Assembly (NCBI GenBank): GCA_907163375.1
Contig: CAJQUW010010456.1
Location: 62,001-126,000 of the forward strand
Length of the DNA stretch: 64,000 nt
Source: Prostheceraeus crozeri
Taxonomy: Eukaryota; Platyhelminthes; Polycladida; Euryleptidae
Direction: 5' to 3'
A model generated the notes under the pieces. That model saw only the letters and a program-made list of their open reading frames with translations. It was not told where the DNA came from and searched no databases. Position numbers and translations under genes: made by a program. This document shows positions 17,935 to 29,619 of the stretch, piece after piece. Numbering within the stretch: the first letter of the stretch is position 1; the number at the start of each line of letters is the position of its first letter.

Positions 17935-20342
17935 TCAATTTCGATCCCTACTCCTTAATGGCCGAAGATTATACGAATGAGCAGTCCTTCGCGGACTGAG
18001 CTTTGTCCGCATACTTCGTCCAGTTAGCATGAAGAAAGGTGTTTGCCCAATTACTTCGTTAGGCGTTGCTCGAATATCGAAGAGCAGTCTATAGAGACAG
18101 GCTTGTAGATTTCGTCTCGGAAATTCTGATTTCAACTTTGCTAGCCTCTTCTTGATGGTCGAATGCAATCTTTCGACAGTTGAGTTGCCTTGAGGGTAGT
18201 AAACTGAAGCCTTCACCGGTTGTACCGAATGTCTTTCCAAAAATTGCAGGAATTCACTAGAGTTAAAGATAGCTGCATTATCAGAAACTAATGACTGAGG
18301 TAAACCCCATCGAGAAAATACATCACACAACTTTTCAATAACTGAAGACGCAGATCCACTTTGAATAATATAAACCTCTGGATATCGAGAATGTAAGTCG
18401 ATTATAGTCAACAGTGTTTGACCGTCGAGTTCATGGGATGGTCCGGTCAAGTCTATGGCTACTTTTGACCAAGGAATCTGCTCTTGAGACGCAACCTTCT
18501 TCATAGGCGCCCTATCACTGATAGTTGAATGCATCAAACAAAATTGACAGTTTCGGCAGTATGCTTCTATATCTTTATCCATGGCAGGCCAATAGACGAC
18601 TGAGCGCATCATGGCTTTCATTTTATTCATACCCATGTGATTTTCATGACATTGCCTAAGGATTTCAGGTCTCAAAGTTTGTGGAATTATTGTCCTGTCG
18701 CCTCTGGTAAGTATTAGTTTGTAATTTACCTCGTATACAGCAAGTTCGTCACGCAGTCGCGAGTAAGGTAAGAGTTCTCGAGGATAAGAGTTGACCCAAT
18801 TTTCACGCATTGCCTTAAGAATGTCTTGTATTTCAGAATCATTTGCCGACTCTCGTGCAACCACTTCGATATTAATCGGTTTGGCTAATTCAATTGAACA
18901 TATAGTAGTTTCGCCAATTAGTTCAGCATCACTCGGATGATCGAAAACTGCATTACGAGAGAAAGCATCTGCTAAGGAATTCTGTTTTCCCGGAATATGC
19001 TGAATTTTAAATTCGAAATTCTGAATCGACAGAATCCAACGTCTCAGACGGCTGGATAGAGAATCAATGGGTTTCTTCAATATTCCTAGTATCGGCTTGT
19101 GGTCTGTCTGAACAATAAAATTGGTCCCAATCAGATACAATTTAAATCTGTGCAATGCAAAAACCAACCCGAGAAACTCGCGCTCTAATTGTGAATAATT
19201 TGATTCTGTTTTCGTAGTCATCCTAGAGGCAAAGAGTATAGGATGACCGTCTTGTAGCAATATGCAACCCAAACCGACAGGACTCGCGTCACACTGAATC
19301 ACAATTTCTTTCTTAGGATCAAAGTAGTATCGTACTTGAATATTGAATAACTTTTCTCTTAATTCGCAGAATGATTCTTTATCTTGCCGAGACCATGTGA
19401 ATTGTTCACGTTTAATCATATCCCATAATGGTTTCGTCACAGTACTGAAGTGTGGTATTGCCAGACTACCAATATATGTTGCCAAACCCAAAAAACTTCT
19501 GAGTCCCTCCTTGGTATCAGGTACTTTCATCTCCCGGATACATCTAACCTTTTCGGGGTCAGGCATGACTCCTTCTGATGACCATAAATGTCCCAAGAAT
19601 TTTACAGTATTCTTACGAAAATTGCATTTTTCCTTATTCAATCGCACTCCGGCCTCAATAAATATCTGTAGTGTCTTTCGCAATATCTGATCATGTTCAT
19701 CCGTTGAACGTGCATAGATAAGGATATCATCCAAATAATTTAGCCTACTGTTCCCGCAACATCGTGCAATAGATCAGCCAATATCTTTTGAAAAATATCG
19801 GGAGCGCAGTTTAGACCAAACGGCAATCTTTTGTACCTAAATCGACCTTGAGACGTAGAAAATGTCAATAGATGTTGACTTGTTTCGGAAATTGGTACTT
19901 GCCAATATGAATTAGTACAGTCAAGGATACTAAATACTTTCGATCCAGCAACTTTTGATCGAATCTCTTCGAAGGTTGGCATTTGATGATAGTCCCTCAT
20001 TACATATTCGTTCAATTTTCTCATATCTGCACATATACGAATGCTTTTTCTATCCTTCTTAAAGGCAATTACGGATGGAGAACACCATAGAGAGGATTCT
20101 TGAGCGGGTTCAATTATACCAGCATCTACCATACGATCCAACTCATTTTTCATCATTTCTTGTAACGCAGGTGGTACTCTTCTCGTTGGAGGCGAGAAAG
20201 GGATGGCATTACTTTTCAATTTTATCTCATGTGTCACACCCTTTAACTTTCCACCCTTTGTAAATGCGGCATCATACTCTTGTAGCAAATTATTTAATCC
20301 ATCATCAATTAACTCAATGTAGTGGAGCAGCTTATAGGTTAA
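17935..20342 (-). pseudogene. pol: Gypsy pol: RT, RNase H, integrase (broken)
   Basis: RT blocks seen: LDCTNSYWQVPI, RLPFGLNCAPDIFQ and DDILIYA. RNase H: IQCDASPVGLGCIL and TDHKPI. Integrase: a His/Cys zinc-binding segment ending in YCRNCQFC, then the DDE core with VAIDLTGP, VSDNAAIF and NSTVERLHS. The C-terminus is short and basic with no chromodomain. The order RT-RNase H-integrase is that of Ty3/Gypsy. Its 5' boundary is the nested element at 20343. The region is broken. Confidence 0.9.
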
Positions 20343-20999
20343 ATCGTGCAAATTATGATACAAGCATGAAACTTCGCATGGGTGTTCTCAACACATATCT
20401 AAGCAATTCCACCCGATGAGCCACTTAAAATTCGACCTTATTTCAAAATGGCGGCCATTTTTCAAAATTGCCCTAGCAACGACCCCTAGGAGCCTGGTAA
20501 CAGCATTATAGTGGTCATTTTCAGGCATTTTAAGAAATGTTAAGGGGCACAAATATATAGCATTAGTATTTGAATAACATTTGAGTAAGTTTCTGACCTA
20601 GCAACGGTTGCTAAGGACGCTAAAAAACAATAAAAGTGTGAATTTCTCTGATTTTCCTTAGCAACGGCCCACTTATCGTTAATTGATATGGATGAAATTT
20701 GATATATAGTGTAATCAACTATATTAAAGCATAAAAATGTTGTAATGATTAAGTATCACTTACGTACTGGTTGCTAGGGTCCTGATAAATGCATAGCAAC
20801 AACCATTTGCAGGTAATTTCAACATTGTTTTCAGCATTTTCTCTAACAACGACCAATCTATAAATTTTACAAGCCTTGTTTTGAGACGGTTGCTAGGGCC
20901 ACAATATGCAAGATGGCCATCCATTTTACTTTGATTGTAAATTATATTTTTAAATTTGCATTTATGACACCCATAAATGTTGATGTAATTATGGGTCCA

Positions 21000-21800
21000 A
21001 AAGTTGTCATAGCCGGGAGTGAGAGTGGGGATAAGCTCCCACTGTCTAAAAAATGCTCTCAGTGGCGTGCGACTCAAACAGCCTCTGACAACTGAAGTCC
21101 AGCTCGTGTAGCCTGCTCGAGTGGCTTATAGACATAAGCCCGGCGGACCTGCTTCTACTAACACGAGAAAGGGCGAAGGCGGGTCACTGGCGCCTTAAAA
21201 CCAGTTGCTTCGGGTAGATGGGGCTCGTTAGCCTTGGAAGGCAGCTCATCTAGGGGAAGGAAAACCTTGATTTCAAACCTCCGCTGCCTTGCGGCATACC
21301 CATTTGTGGTAAAGGCTTCTGGTATCAATTGAGGAGACTTGCAAGTCCAACGGTGAAACAGACGGTAGAGGGACACAAATGACTGTGAAGACGAAAGAAG
21401 CAAGATGAGTGATTGTCAGGCACTACCAAGGCACATTGGTGACATCACTGCTGTGAAACCCAGCATGGGGTTCAGTGTCAGCTAGGTTAATTGTGTCAGC
21501 ATCTTCATGCAACTGCAATAACGTAGTATCCCAAATGCTGCCTAATCAACCCCAGAAAAACTAGGCAGCCGCACCTGAATTGACAGGACGTGCCAGCGCG
21601 GGACAGCCGAGCCAAGGATAATGGGGTTATAATTATCCGGATGGTGTACAGATCGCACGGGACTTATGACACTGGATGAACGATCGGACTAAGTGTAGGG
21701 CTACAGCATGAACTTAGTTGAATCCCATACAAGATAGTGTCCAATACACAATTACGAGTATAATAAACATTCTAGGGTGGTAAAAGGATAGCCCCTCGGC
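21000..21800 (+). other. GC-rich, structured-looking leader inside the nested element
   Basis: Much more GC-rich than its surroundings, with short complementary blocks and no ORF of note. It ends just before the ATG at 21820, so it may be the 5' leader of that gene. It looks like the untranslated leader of a retroelement or large transposon gene, but I cannot name it. Confidence 0.4.
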
Positions 21801-21819
21801 CCTTAATGTTTCACTGAAA

Positions 21820-22686
21820 ATGGATTCAAGCTCTCAGGTAATACACACCAACTGGGCTAAGTGTTGCCTCTGTCAAGTGGACAAAAAAGAAAAGCTCAGA
21901 TGTCCCCAAACGAACCCTGCTAAATCCGAAACTAGTGGCTATACTACCTTGGCACGTAATATTCCCTTATTTCATTCACTTAATGCTCTTCCTCTGAAGC
22001 TCGACCCTCGAAGACTTGACACAGGTGAAGGTATTTTCAAGACTCTGGAAGAGAAAAATGCAAAGTATCATGACAGTTGCAATCGTCTATTCTGCAATAC
22101 AAAACTGGAACGAGCTCAAAAGAGCGTAACTTCTGCTCAAGGGGCTACGAAGGACGAGGCTGTGAGAAACAAAGTATCTCGAAAAAATATAGCCCAAAGA
22201 AGCAAAGCGGAATGTTTTCTGTGTGAAACACAGGGAGGTGAGCTTAGGGAAGCCATGACAATGAAATTGAATAAAAGAATCAACCGATGTGCAAGAACAC
22301 TCAATGACAGCAAACTTCTTGCTAAACTTAGTGGAGGTGATGCCATTGCCTTAGAACTGAAATATCATTCTTCCTGCTTGGCGGATCTGTACAATAGAGA
22401 GCGAGATTTCCATAACTCTCTCAAGAGAATGGAAGCACAGGATGACTGGCGAGAAGCTTTCCCGATAGCATTCTCGGAGCTTGTTACTTATATCAATGAA
22501 GTGAAAGCAGCAAACACTGATGGAAATCCACCCATATTCAAGCTACCTGACCTGAGGAAACTGTACAAACAGAGGCTCGAGCAGTTAGGTGTAGAATCAT
22601 ATGATGTCCATGCTACACGTTTGAAAGAACAACTTCTTCATCACATTCCGAGTTTGACATATATTTTACTTCGATACTGTGATTGA
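21820..22686 (+). CDS. Cys-rich transposon-type protein, unidentified and probably truncated
   Basis: 288 residues from a clean ATG. Cys pairs are spread through it: WAKCCLCQVDKKEKLRCP (from about residue 13), YHDSC/LFC, AECFLCET and later CARTL and SSCLADLY. This suggests one or two zinc-binding folds with Lys/Arg-rich helices between them. The two 'KYHDSC' and 'KYHSSC' segments are similar, hinting at an internal duplication. The last residues (LLRYCD) are encoded by the first unit of a tandem repeat, so the original C-terminus has been replaced and the protein is probably only the N-terminal part. I do not recognise the family. Its place within a TIR element suggests a transposition-associated DNA-binding protein. 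Confidence 0.5.
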   Translation: MDSSSQVIHTNWAKCCLCQVDKKEKLRCPQTNPAKSETSGYTTLARNIPLFHSLNALPLKLDPRRLDTGEGIFKTLEEKNAKYHDSCNRLFCNTKLERAQKSVTSAQGATKDEAVRNKVSRKNIAQRSKAECFLCETQGGELREAMTMKLNKRINRCARTLNDSKLLAKLSGGDAIALELKYHSSCLADLYNRERDFHNSLKRMEAQDDWREAFPIAFSELVTYINEVKAANTDGNPPIFKLPDLRKLYKQRLEQLGVESYDVHATRLKEQLLHHIPSLTYILLRYCD

Positions 22687-22930
22687 TATGTACAAAATCA
22701 TTTGTTTTACACAAATTATTCGATCTGTGAAATTCTACGATACTGTGATTGACATTTACAAAAACAATTTGTTTTACAATAAGTCTACGATACCGTGATT
22801 GATATTCACAAAGACTTTTGTTTTAATTCGATACTGTGATTGAAGATATTTTTCTATACTTCAATACTGTACAAAAAATCTTCGATATTGTAAATATTCG
22901 ATATTGTGATTGAAATTTGTGATTAATACA
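22672..22930. repeat. Degenerate tandem repeat of about 60-65 bp
   Basis: Four or more units carrying CGATACTGTGATTGA and a TTTGTTTTA block. The array begins within the 3' end of the ORF above. Confidence 0.6.
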
Positions 22931-23740
22931 AACTTTTTCTCAATGCATGAAGTTTTCAATTCTTAATATTTTTTGGAAAGAGCTAAATCACTTTATGATC
23001 TTTTAGGATTTAATCGTAACAAATGTCATCTTTTCGATACATGTTCCCTAATGGGTTCAAACTCATAATTTGATAATTATATCAACATGCGGAAAATAAT
23101 TCATTTACTAGCATATTGTGGCCCTAGCAACCGTTGCTAGGCTGAAATCTGTTTTACTGACCAATGGCCATATCGGATGGCCGAAATCCAAATACGTCTC
23201 AAAACAAGGCTTGTAAAATTTATAGATTGGTCGTTGTTAGAGAAAATGCTGAAAACAATGTTGAAATTACCTGCAAATGGTTGTTGCTATGCATTTATCA
23301 GGACCCTAGCAACCAGTACGTAAGTGATACTTAATCATTACAACATTTTTATGCTTTAATATAGTTGATTACACTATATATCAAATTTCATCCATATCAA
23401 TTAACGATAAGTGGGCCGTTGCTAAGGAAAATCAGAGAAATTCACACTTTTATTGTTTTTTAGCGTCCTTAGCAACCGTTGCTAGGTCAGAAACTTACTC
23501 AAATGTTATTCAAATACTAATGCTATATATTTGTGCCCCTTAACATTTCTTAAAATGCCTGAAAATGACCACTATAATGCTGTTACCAGGCTCCTAGGGG
23601 TCGTTGCTAGGGCAATTTTGAAAAATGGCCGCCATTTTGAAATAAGGTCGAATTTTAAGTGGCTCATCGGGTGGAATTGCTTAGATATGTGTTGAGAACA
23701 CCCATGCGAAGTTTCATGCTTGTATCATAATTTGCACGAT

Positions 23741-24918
23741 TCATCTGAAAATTCGACGTAAGCTGCTCCACTAATGTCATCTATGGAGGCTAACTCGTGT
23801 ATCATCCCCAATCGCTTTGACAAATTGTATGCAAGTAACGGCATATCATTATTATCGAAAACATAAAATACTGCGGAATGCGTTACGCCATTATACGATA
23901 CCTGACATGTAGTTTTACACAATACACGTAGACGATGATCATCACCCCAACTTTTAGCATGAGCATTTATCGGTTCTACATGAATATTCAAACTCTTAGA
24001 AAGCGATCGCATACCCAAACAATTACGGTCTGCACCCGTATCAATTTTGCATTTCACTCTTTTACCGTTAATCAACACGTATCTATTCAGTAATGAACGA
24101 TCAATTATATCTGCATCAATAGAACACAAGCTAAATAAATTGAATTCATCATCAGGACTCTCAACATCAGTCTTATGCTCAAAATCATTAGAAGAAATAT
24201 CATTAGTAACGTTACGAACATTAGCAATGCAATTCACTGACTTACACTGTTTGGCGTAATGTCCTCGTTTTGAGCAGGATCGACACGTCGCATTCTTCGC
24301 CTGACACATCGGACTATTGGCCAAATGCTGCTTCGAGCCACATCTGTAGCACGATCGTTGAGATGTTTGTCCTGATTTCATCTTGTCATCGAACCGCATT
24401 CTTGAAGGATGGTTATTCTGCTGCCTCTCAAACTTCTTAGGATGACTGCCAGTAGTTGTCACAGTAGATACAGAAATGTCATGAGTAGCTTGATTTCGCT
24501 CCACTCTTGCCCTTTCGAAAGCTTCTCCACGAGTAAGTGCGTCATCGAACTTCAATTTTGTAGCATCTTCAGCAAGTAGTCGCTCGCCAAGAACATCGTC
24601 TCGCACTCCGATCACTAGAATGTCTCTCAGCATGTTCTGCAAGCTTGCCCTGAAGTCGCACTCTCGCCCGAGCCTCCTCAAACGACAGGCAAAGTCAGTT
24701 ATTGTCTCATTAGGTTGCTGTCGTGCCTCGTAGAATCTCTTTCTTCGTAATAGAACTGAAGTCTTGCCGGAAAAAAGTTTGTCGAACTGAGTAACTGCTT
24801 CCTCAAACTTTGCTTTGGGCTCAGGTAGACCATCAAAAATCGCTAGGCCATCGCGTCCAAGGGAGTTGAGAAGTAGAGGTAGCTTCTGATCATCAGTTGC
24901 TGCAACTATTGTCAAATA
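23741..24918 (-). pseudogene. gag: Gypsy gag-protease, main part (interrupted)
   Basis: A retrotransposon gag capsid region, with RRKRFYEARQQPNETITDFA and a following CxxLRRLGRECDF-type stretch, is followed by two CCHC-type zinc knuckles (CYRCGSKQHL and CRSCSKRGHYAKQC). An aspartic protease follows with the active site KIDTGADRNCLG. Gag packages RNA, and the protease matures it. The part nearest the gag start lies beyond the Tc1 element, about 26559-26642, beginning close to the 5' LTR. The long-TIR element interrupts the other side. Confidence 0.85.
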
Positions 24919-26556
24919 CAGTCCGTTTCATAAAAAGTGGATCATCCTAAAATTTGACAAAATAAAGCATAAGTATGATACAGAAAGCATTTTTCATGTT
25001 ATTTCATGTCCCTTATATATTTAAATGTCCTTATATAATCTGTTAAGCTATGATACAGTAACGGTTCTTAAGAAGCTAATATTTTGTGGCCCTACCCTTA
25101 TTGTCAATGACATTACCAATTCGTCAAGGCATTGATTCGATGATATCGTTGATTTTTGACTGATCTAACTTTCTCCACTCGCTTTTTAACAGTGACGTAA
25201 GTTGTGATACGCCATCTGTAGGTAGCAGTGAACGACGAACGCTATGTTTTAGAATACTCCATACATTTTCTATGGGATTCAGATCAGGAGAGCGAGCTGG
25301 CCAAGATAATGTCCTAAGCCCTAATTGAGACTTGCATAAGTTGACTCTACTACTCCTGTGACACGTAGCATTATCATCCATAAATAACCAAGTCGATCTG
25401 TCATTTGGCCAATGTTCATTCGTAAAACATTCACATAGCGTTCAGAATTCATGGTTCCTTGGTGTATGTGAAGTTCAGAGCGGTCATTGGTCCAAATGCC
25501 AGCCCAAATCAGTAGAGTCGCACCACCTTGTACCCGGGGACGATGTAAATGTCTCGGAATTTCCTGATCAGATTTTATCCATAATCTCAATCGAACATCA
25601 CTATCCTTCAGACAGACTGATGCCTCATCAGACCAGACAACCCGATCCCATTGATTTCGCCAGTGACAATGACTCATTGCCCATCTGAGACGTCTTTTTG
25701 TATGCTGATCTGATAATTCGATCTGAGAGGGCCTCTTACAGCTCTTGAAATTTGACTCAATAAGTCTTCTATGAATAGTGGACTTAGAAATAGACGAGTC
25801 TAGTGCAGCCATCTCAGTTCACGAGAGACTTGGATCTACTTTAACAAATCTCAAAACTAGGCGGTCTCTACGTTTGGATGTTTTGCGTGGACGGCCAGAG
25901 CCCTCTTTACGACAGTCGAAAATCATCATTATGCCATCGATGCACATTTGTGTAAGGGACATTTAGTCGCTTGCTTGTAGCTCGCATAGAAAACCCCAGT
26001 TCTGGCAAGGCTGACACTTTATCTTTTGTGAATGCGATCTCGTTATTGTTCATTTGTGCTTTGTATTGTTTTCAACCGGTAAGAGATAGATTTCTAGCTG
26101 AAAGCAATCAGGAGTGCTGCCAACACCACCGCAACGAAGTCAGGAAGCTATGGAACATGAGGTCCAGTTAATCACATGTAGCAGTTACATTATTGTTGAT
26201 GAATAATGGTGCTATACTGGCTCTGATTGACCGATTTTCTTTATTTTTGTTTTGCTTGATAGCTTTTGGCTTGTAGAACAACATATTACATAACAAAGGA
26301 AACAAATGTAATTTTATAAGAGTGAGGTATGATTTTGTGTAACATTGCTAAATGAAGATCAAATTATCTACTACTTTTTTATCTATAACAGGAAAACAAC
26401 TCAATATTCATGCTTGAAATTTCCAACAATGATATTAGTAAGCACAACTGACATATCTTCCAAATTTCAGAGAAATTTCTTCAAGTTTGGCGGAGTTAGA
26501 CAAAGCTGAAGTTAAGGCGATGTTTAAGGGTGATCCATTTTTTATGAAACAATCTG
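24919..26556 (-). mobile_element. Tc1-family (DD34E) transposon in gag
   Basis: Flanked by TA duplications (24917-24918 and 26557-26558). The TIRs begin CAGTCCGTTTCATAAAAAGT on the left and CAGATTGTTTCATAAAAAAT on the right. It is 1638 bases long with a degenerate transposase, so it is likely inactive. The ends differ at several positions, fitting decay or a mismatched end pair. Confidence 0.9.
25124..26053 (-). pseudogene. Tc1 transposase, degenerate
   Basis: The start is at 26053 (MNNNEIAFTKDKV), with a helix-turn-helix segment LGFSMRATSKRLNVPYTNVH, then the GRPRK AT-hook-like linker. The catalytic Asp is in VVWSDEAS, the second in MDDNATCH, and the Glu in SPDLNPIEN. I count 34 residues between the second Asp and the Glu, the DD34E signature of Tc1. 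At least three lesions break it. A frame change lies between the HTH part and GRPRK, an in-frame stop near 25818, and a second frame change just before the MDDNATCH block. It is therefore non-functional. Confidence 0.9.
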
Positions 26557-26644
26557 TAGTTACTGAATAGTCTCGAGAAATATTCCCAATCGGTAGATTT
26601 TGGGGCACTTGGTAGCATTGGATTCGGTATCCTCGTCGCCATTA

Positions 26645-26951
26645 TGTTGCGTAGTAAGAACTCAGCAATGTAGTGTTAAGCAATGTTATTACTGAGATAG
26701 CATGTAGCATGTATAGTGTACAGCATGTAGACAACCGGCTCCGGTCACGTACTGAAAGTGTCTGAAAGAGTCACACATGCACAAGTTCATAATAATCACT
26801 TGAATTGTCATCACTAGCAGTCAGCAGATTACATGGCCAGATGTTCGTGACGCCAGGCTTAATGGAAAAGTGCAACAGCAAACAATAGCAACATTAGCAA
26901 GCAGTAACAACAACATTGGCAAACAATAACATAGCTATCGACAACGCAACA
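26645..26951 (-). repeat. 5' LTR of the Gypsy element
   Basis: On the minus strand it begins TGTTGCGTTGTCGATAGC and ends TACTACGCAACA, the TG...CA form. The sequence that follows includes TGGCGACGAGGA, a primer-binding-site-like stretch leading into gag. Confidence 0.8.
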
Positions 26952-27818
26952 GCACACATCCGCTTATTCCAAATGTTTTCTTTCAATAACCTTTTTTCAG
27001 GGTTCGGACAGTGTTCAACACCAAAGAATGAAGAGTATATACATGTATATACATATAAATGGAGTTAACGGAAATATTGCAATGGTAAATAGATGTACCA
27101 ATTTATTAAACGGAGGTAGTGCATTAGTTACTAATAAGCATACCATGCACAATGATGTATTTGATTGAAATATGCAACAAATTAATATTCGGCCAAAGTC
27201 GATCGATGTGATTTATAACTCACTTTACGCTGCTCACTTTTATAAATCAACCTTAAAAAATCCCGCCGAATACAGATTACCATCATTTAAGTCAGCTATC
27301 TTGACTTGTCCAAGAATGCTCGCTGATGGGCTACCTTTTGGCTGCTACATCCGATTACCTATTTCCTGGATAAATTATTTCGACGAGCATTGTATTCTTC
27401 ACTTGCTTCGTCGACAACAGGCCAAGAATAGCGCTGAATTGATATTTCGGAGTTCTTTGATCTTTTGACAGATTCTGCGTTTCTCGCAATAGATTGGATC
27501 AGATCACATTTGGATCACATTTGGATAGAGATACTTAAAGTCTCTTAGATACATTGAGTCCCTAGTCCTCTTCACAGATTTTCTGTGACAGAGAACTTAA
27601 TCATTAAGGGTGTTCAACTTTGAAAATAACAGTGCAGCATAGGGTTTTCAAGAAATATTAGCGAAAGTAAAGCAAGGAAAGTGTTTCACAAGGCATCAAT
27701 TATTTATAGACAAAATGATGCTTAAAGTCAATTGAACGATATCGATTTCGTCATTGATAATACTGCAATATCATATTAATTTTAACACTCTTATCCGGTT
27801 TCATTTTTGCATGACATC
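26952..27818. other. Intergenic, nothing recognised
   Basis: AT-rich. It contains GAATGAAGAGTATAT near 27025, which resembles the GAAGAGTATAT text at 17440 on the other side of the Gypsy element. No gene supported. Confidence 0.35.
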
Positions 27819-28602
27819 CAGGGATGCGGAGTCCTATCATTTTGATACGACTCCGACTGCGACTCCGACTCCGACTCCGGGGGTTGATAGAACTCAGGGT
27901 TTTGATAGGACTCCGACTCCGGGTGTCAAGTATATAAAGCCTTTTTTGAAAATTTAACGGGTAGCCTGCAGCATAGATCATTATAGGCTTACCTGAACCT
28001 ATATTTAGTGATCATTTCTGCATCAATTATCAATCATTTTCGATGAAAGTTTATCAAATGTCGCTTTAAGTTGGATGCATGCGACTCTGCTCCTCCCATC
28101 TTCTTGATGTGTGCTTCACACGGTTTTTCTCCAGTTTCTACCAGGCACGAAAATCCCACATCTTTCTCCAAAAAATATGAGTACACTTTCGATTTTAATA
28201 TGCGCTTTAGAGGAGCCATCACACAAGATTAACGTATGGCTAAGAGGTAATGTTCTCAAACAAACTAGTATTTCACTTTTGTCTCTAATGTGACCTTTAG
28301 TGTGTAGGTGCGATCGAGGCTAGGAAGGCTTGTCTTCTCTACTAAATCATCGAGTGAAAAGACAATCCTTTTTTCACTATCACGGTTCATTCCCTCAACT
28401 ATTACAAGCTTTGCATGCAGCAGTGTCTCTGTACTTTTGTTTGACGGAAAAAGCTGACATCAAGACAGTGACAGCCATGCACGAGGATGAATAATTTGTT
28501 TGCATTATATTTCGGGTCTAGTTAGGCCGGAGTCCGGAGTCCTATCATTTGATAGGACTCCGACTCCAGCAAAAATGATAGGACTCCGACTCCGCATCCC
28601 TG
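27819..28602. mobile_element. hAT derivative with GGAGTC arrays
   Basis: Begins CAGGGATGCGGAGTC and ends CCGCATCCCTG, flanked by the perfect 8-bp duplication ATGACATC (27811-27818 and 28603-28610). Both ends carry GGAGTC/GACTCC hexamer arrays, a different hexamer from the other hAT family but the same design. It is 784 bases long and keeps only a transposase N-terminal remnant. Confidence 0.9.
28034..28222 (-). pseudogene. BED zinc-finger remnant of hAT transposase
   Basis: 62 codons. KSKVYSYFLEKDVGFSCLVE is followed by a second Cys and by SNLKRHLINFHRK. The Cys...Cys...His-x4-His layout with the 'NLKRHL..FH' ending is the BED finger found at the N-terminus of hAT transposases, which binds subterminal repeats. 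The catalytic part is absent. Confidence 0.65.
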
Positions 28603-28610
28603 ATGACATC

Positions 28611-29259
28611 ACACACGCTTTTTACACATTTTCGAGCTTTGATGACATAAACTCAAGCAAATGAAAGTTGCGGTAAGTAATTATATCTCGTTAGTGCATA
28701 TAGATTAGATGTGTTAGTTTGGAAGCCAAGATCGTTTCAGATCTTGCAACTCTCAGTCATCAGCTATCAGCCGACAATGGGCCGTCTCTTAGGCCGGTCA
28801 TTGTTCCTACGGTTATGGTTACATTTCACCATACATATGAATGTCTTTCTTGTGTTTTTATGATTTCCATGCTGCCGTATAGTTAGATTTTCAATTTCTT
28901 TAGCAATGCCACCAATCTCTTCCAAACTCAAGTCAAGATATGCTATTTTCTGGCATCGGGAAAATCTTTAGCATCAATTTCAATTGCATTGCACGGTACA
29001 ATGCAATTAAAGTTGATGCTAAAAATTTGGTACAATTTGCATCTCTTTCAAACTGAACCAATTTGTAGATATTCCGCTTTCTAGACAAGTGTGTTGCATT
29101 TCGAATGACGAGAGTTGCTCTGTAACTGCAACTGAAAGCACTTTAATTTCAATCTGCGAACGTGGTAGCTTTACTTCCGAGCCTTCGTCTTTTTCATCAG
29201 AGCAATACTACTTCATGCATTCCATCGTTTTTGCAACATCCCCGAAAGACTGTTTAGAC
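28611..29259. other. Intergenic, nothing recognised
   Basis: AT-rich. Contains two short complementary blocks around 28965-29030 (GCATCAATTT near CAATTGCATT and its reverse). No gene supported. Confidence 0.3.
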
Positions 29260-29320
29260 CAGGGGTCGGCAGCCTGAGCATCCGCAGCTCCCGTTTCATT
29301 AGCTTTCTGATTGTCGGAAA
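29260..29320 (+). mobile_element. Possible hAT end
   Basis: CAGGGGTCGGCAGCCTGAG is typical of hAT terminal repeats. I found no matching inverse end, so this is a truncated element or chance. Confidence 0.3.
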
Positions 29321-29619
29321 TTCAAGTTATCCAACCATAACAACTGCTGCCGACACTGCGCAACCGGTCATTCAAGCATAGGTAGAACGACATGCCGATC
29401 ATCTACTGCGTGAATTATTTGACAACGAAGATGCTAATCGTGTTCGCAATATCCGAAGTCTGGCACCACCAAGAAGCAGAACGAAGCGAAGCCACTCTCC
29501 ACGTCTTTCATCTGTTTCAGTGCCTGATCGTTTTCTCTCCATCTTTCTCGAGTAATTTGCCATTGCTCGCGTCCATCGATTGTCACAACGAATTTTGATG
29601 CCAACAAAGAACTCATTAT

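Larger units (their letters stand above)
20343..23740. mobile_element. 3.4-kb long-TIR DNA element nested in the Gypsy element
   Basis: The ends are exact inverses starting ATCGTGCAAATTATGATAC. The TIRs span roughly 20343-20912 and 23110-23740; the left copy has lost about 65 bases near its inner end. They are studded with CCTAGCAAC/GTTGCTAGG motifs, including the 19-base palindrome CCTAGCAACCGTTGCTAGG. The interior has a GC-richer leader (21000-21800), one ORF and a tandem array. I could not identify a target duplication or superfamily. Confidence 0.75.
17563..26951 (-). mobile_element. Gypsy-type LTR retrotransposon with two nested insertions
   Basis: On the minus strand the order is LTR (26951-26645), gag with zinc knuckles, protease, RT, RNase H, integrase, polypurine tract, LTR (17878-17563). 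That is Gypsy/Ty3 order. Removing the Tc1 insertion (24919-26556) and the long-TIR element (20343-23740) leaves about 4.35 kb, a compact Gypsy. The LTR cores differ at only about two positions in some 290, so the insertion is young. The two LTR cores lie in opposite orientation. The coding part is broken by the two insertions and about one or two further changes. No clear target duplication was found. Confidence 0.85.

Noticed and set aside
20343-23740. GTTGCTAGG motifs as RFX X-boxes of a host promoter
   Set aside because: They sit symmetrically in the TIRs of a mobile element and half-site orientation does not fit a standard X-box.
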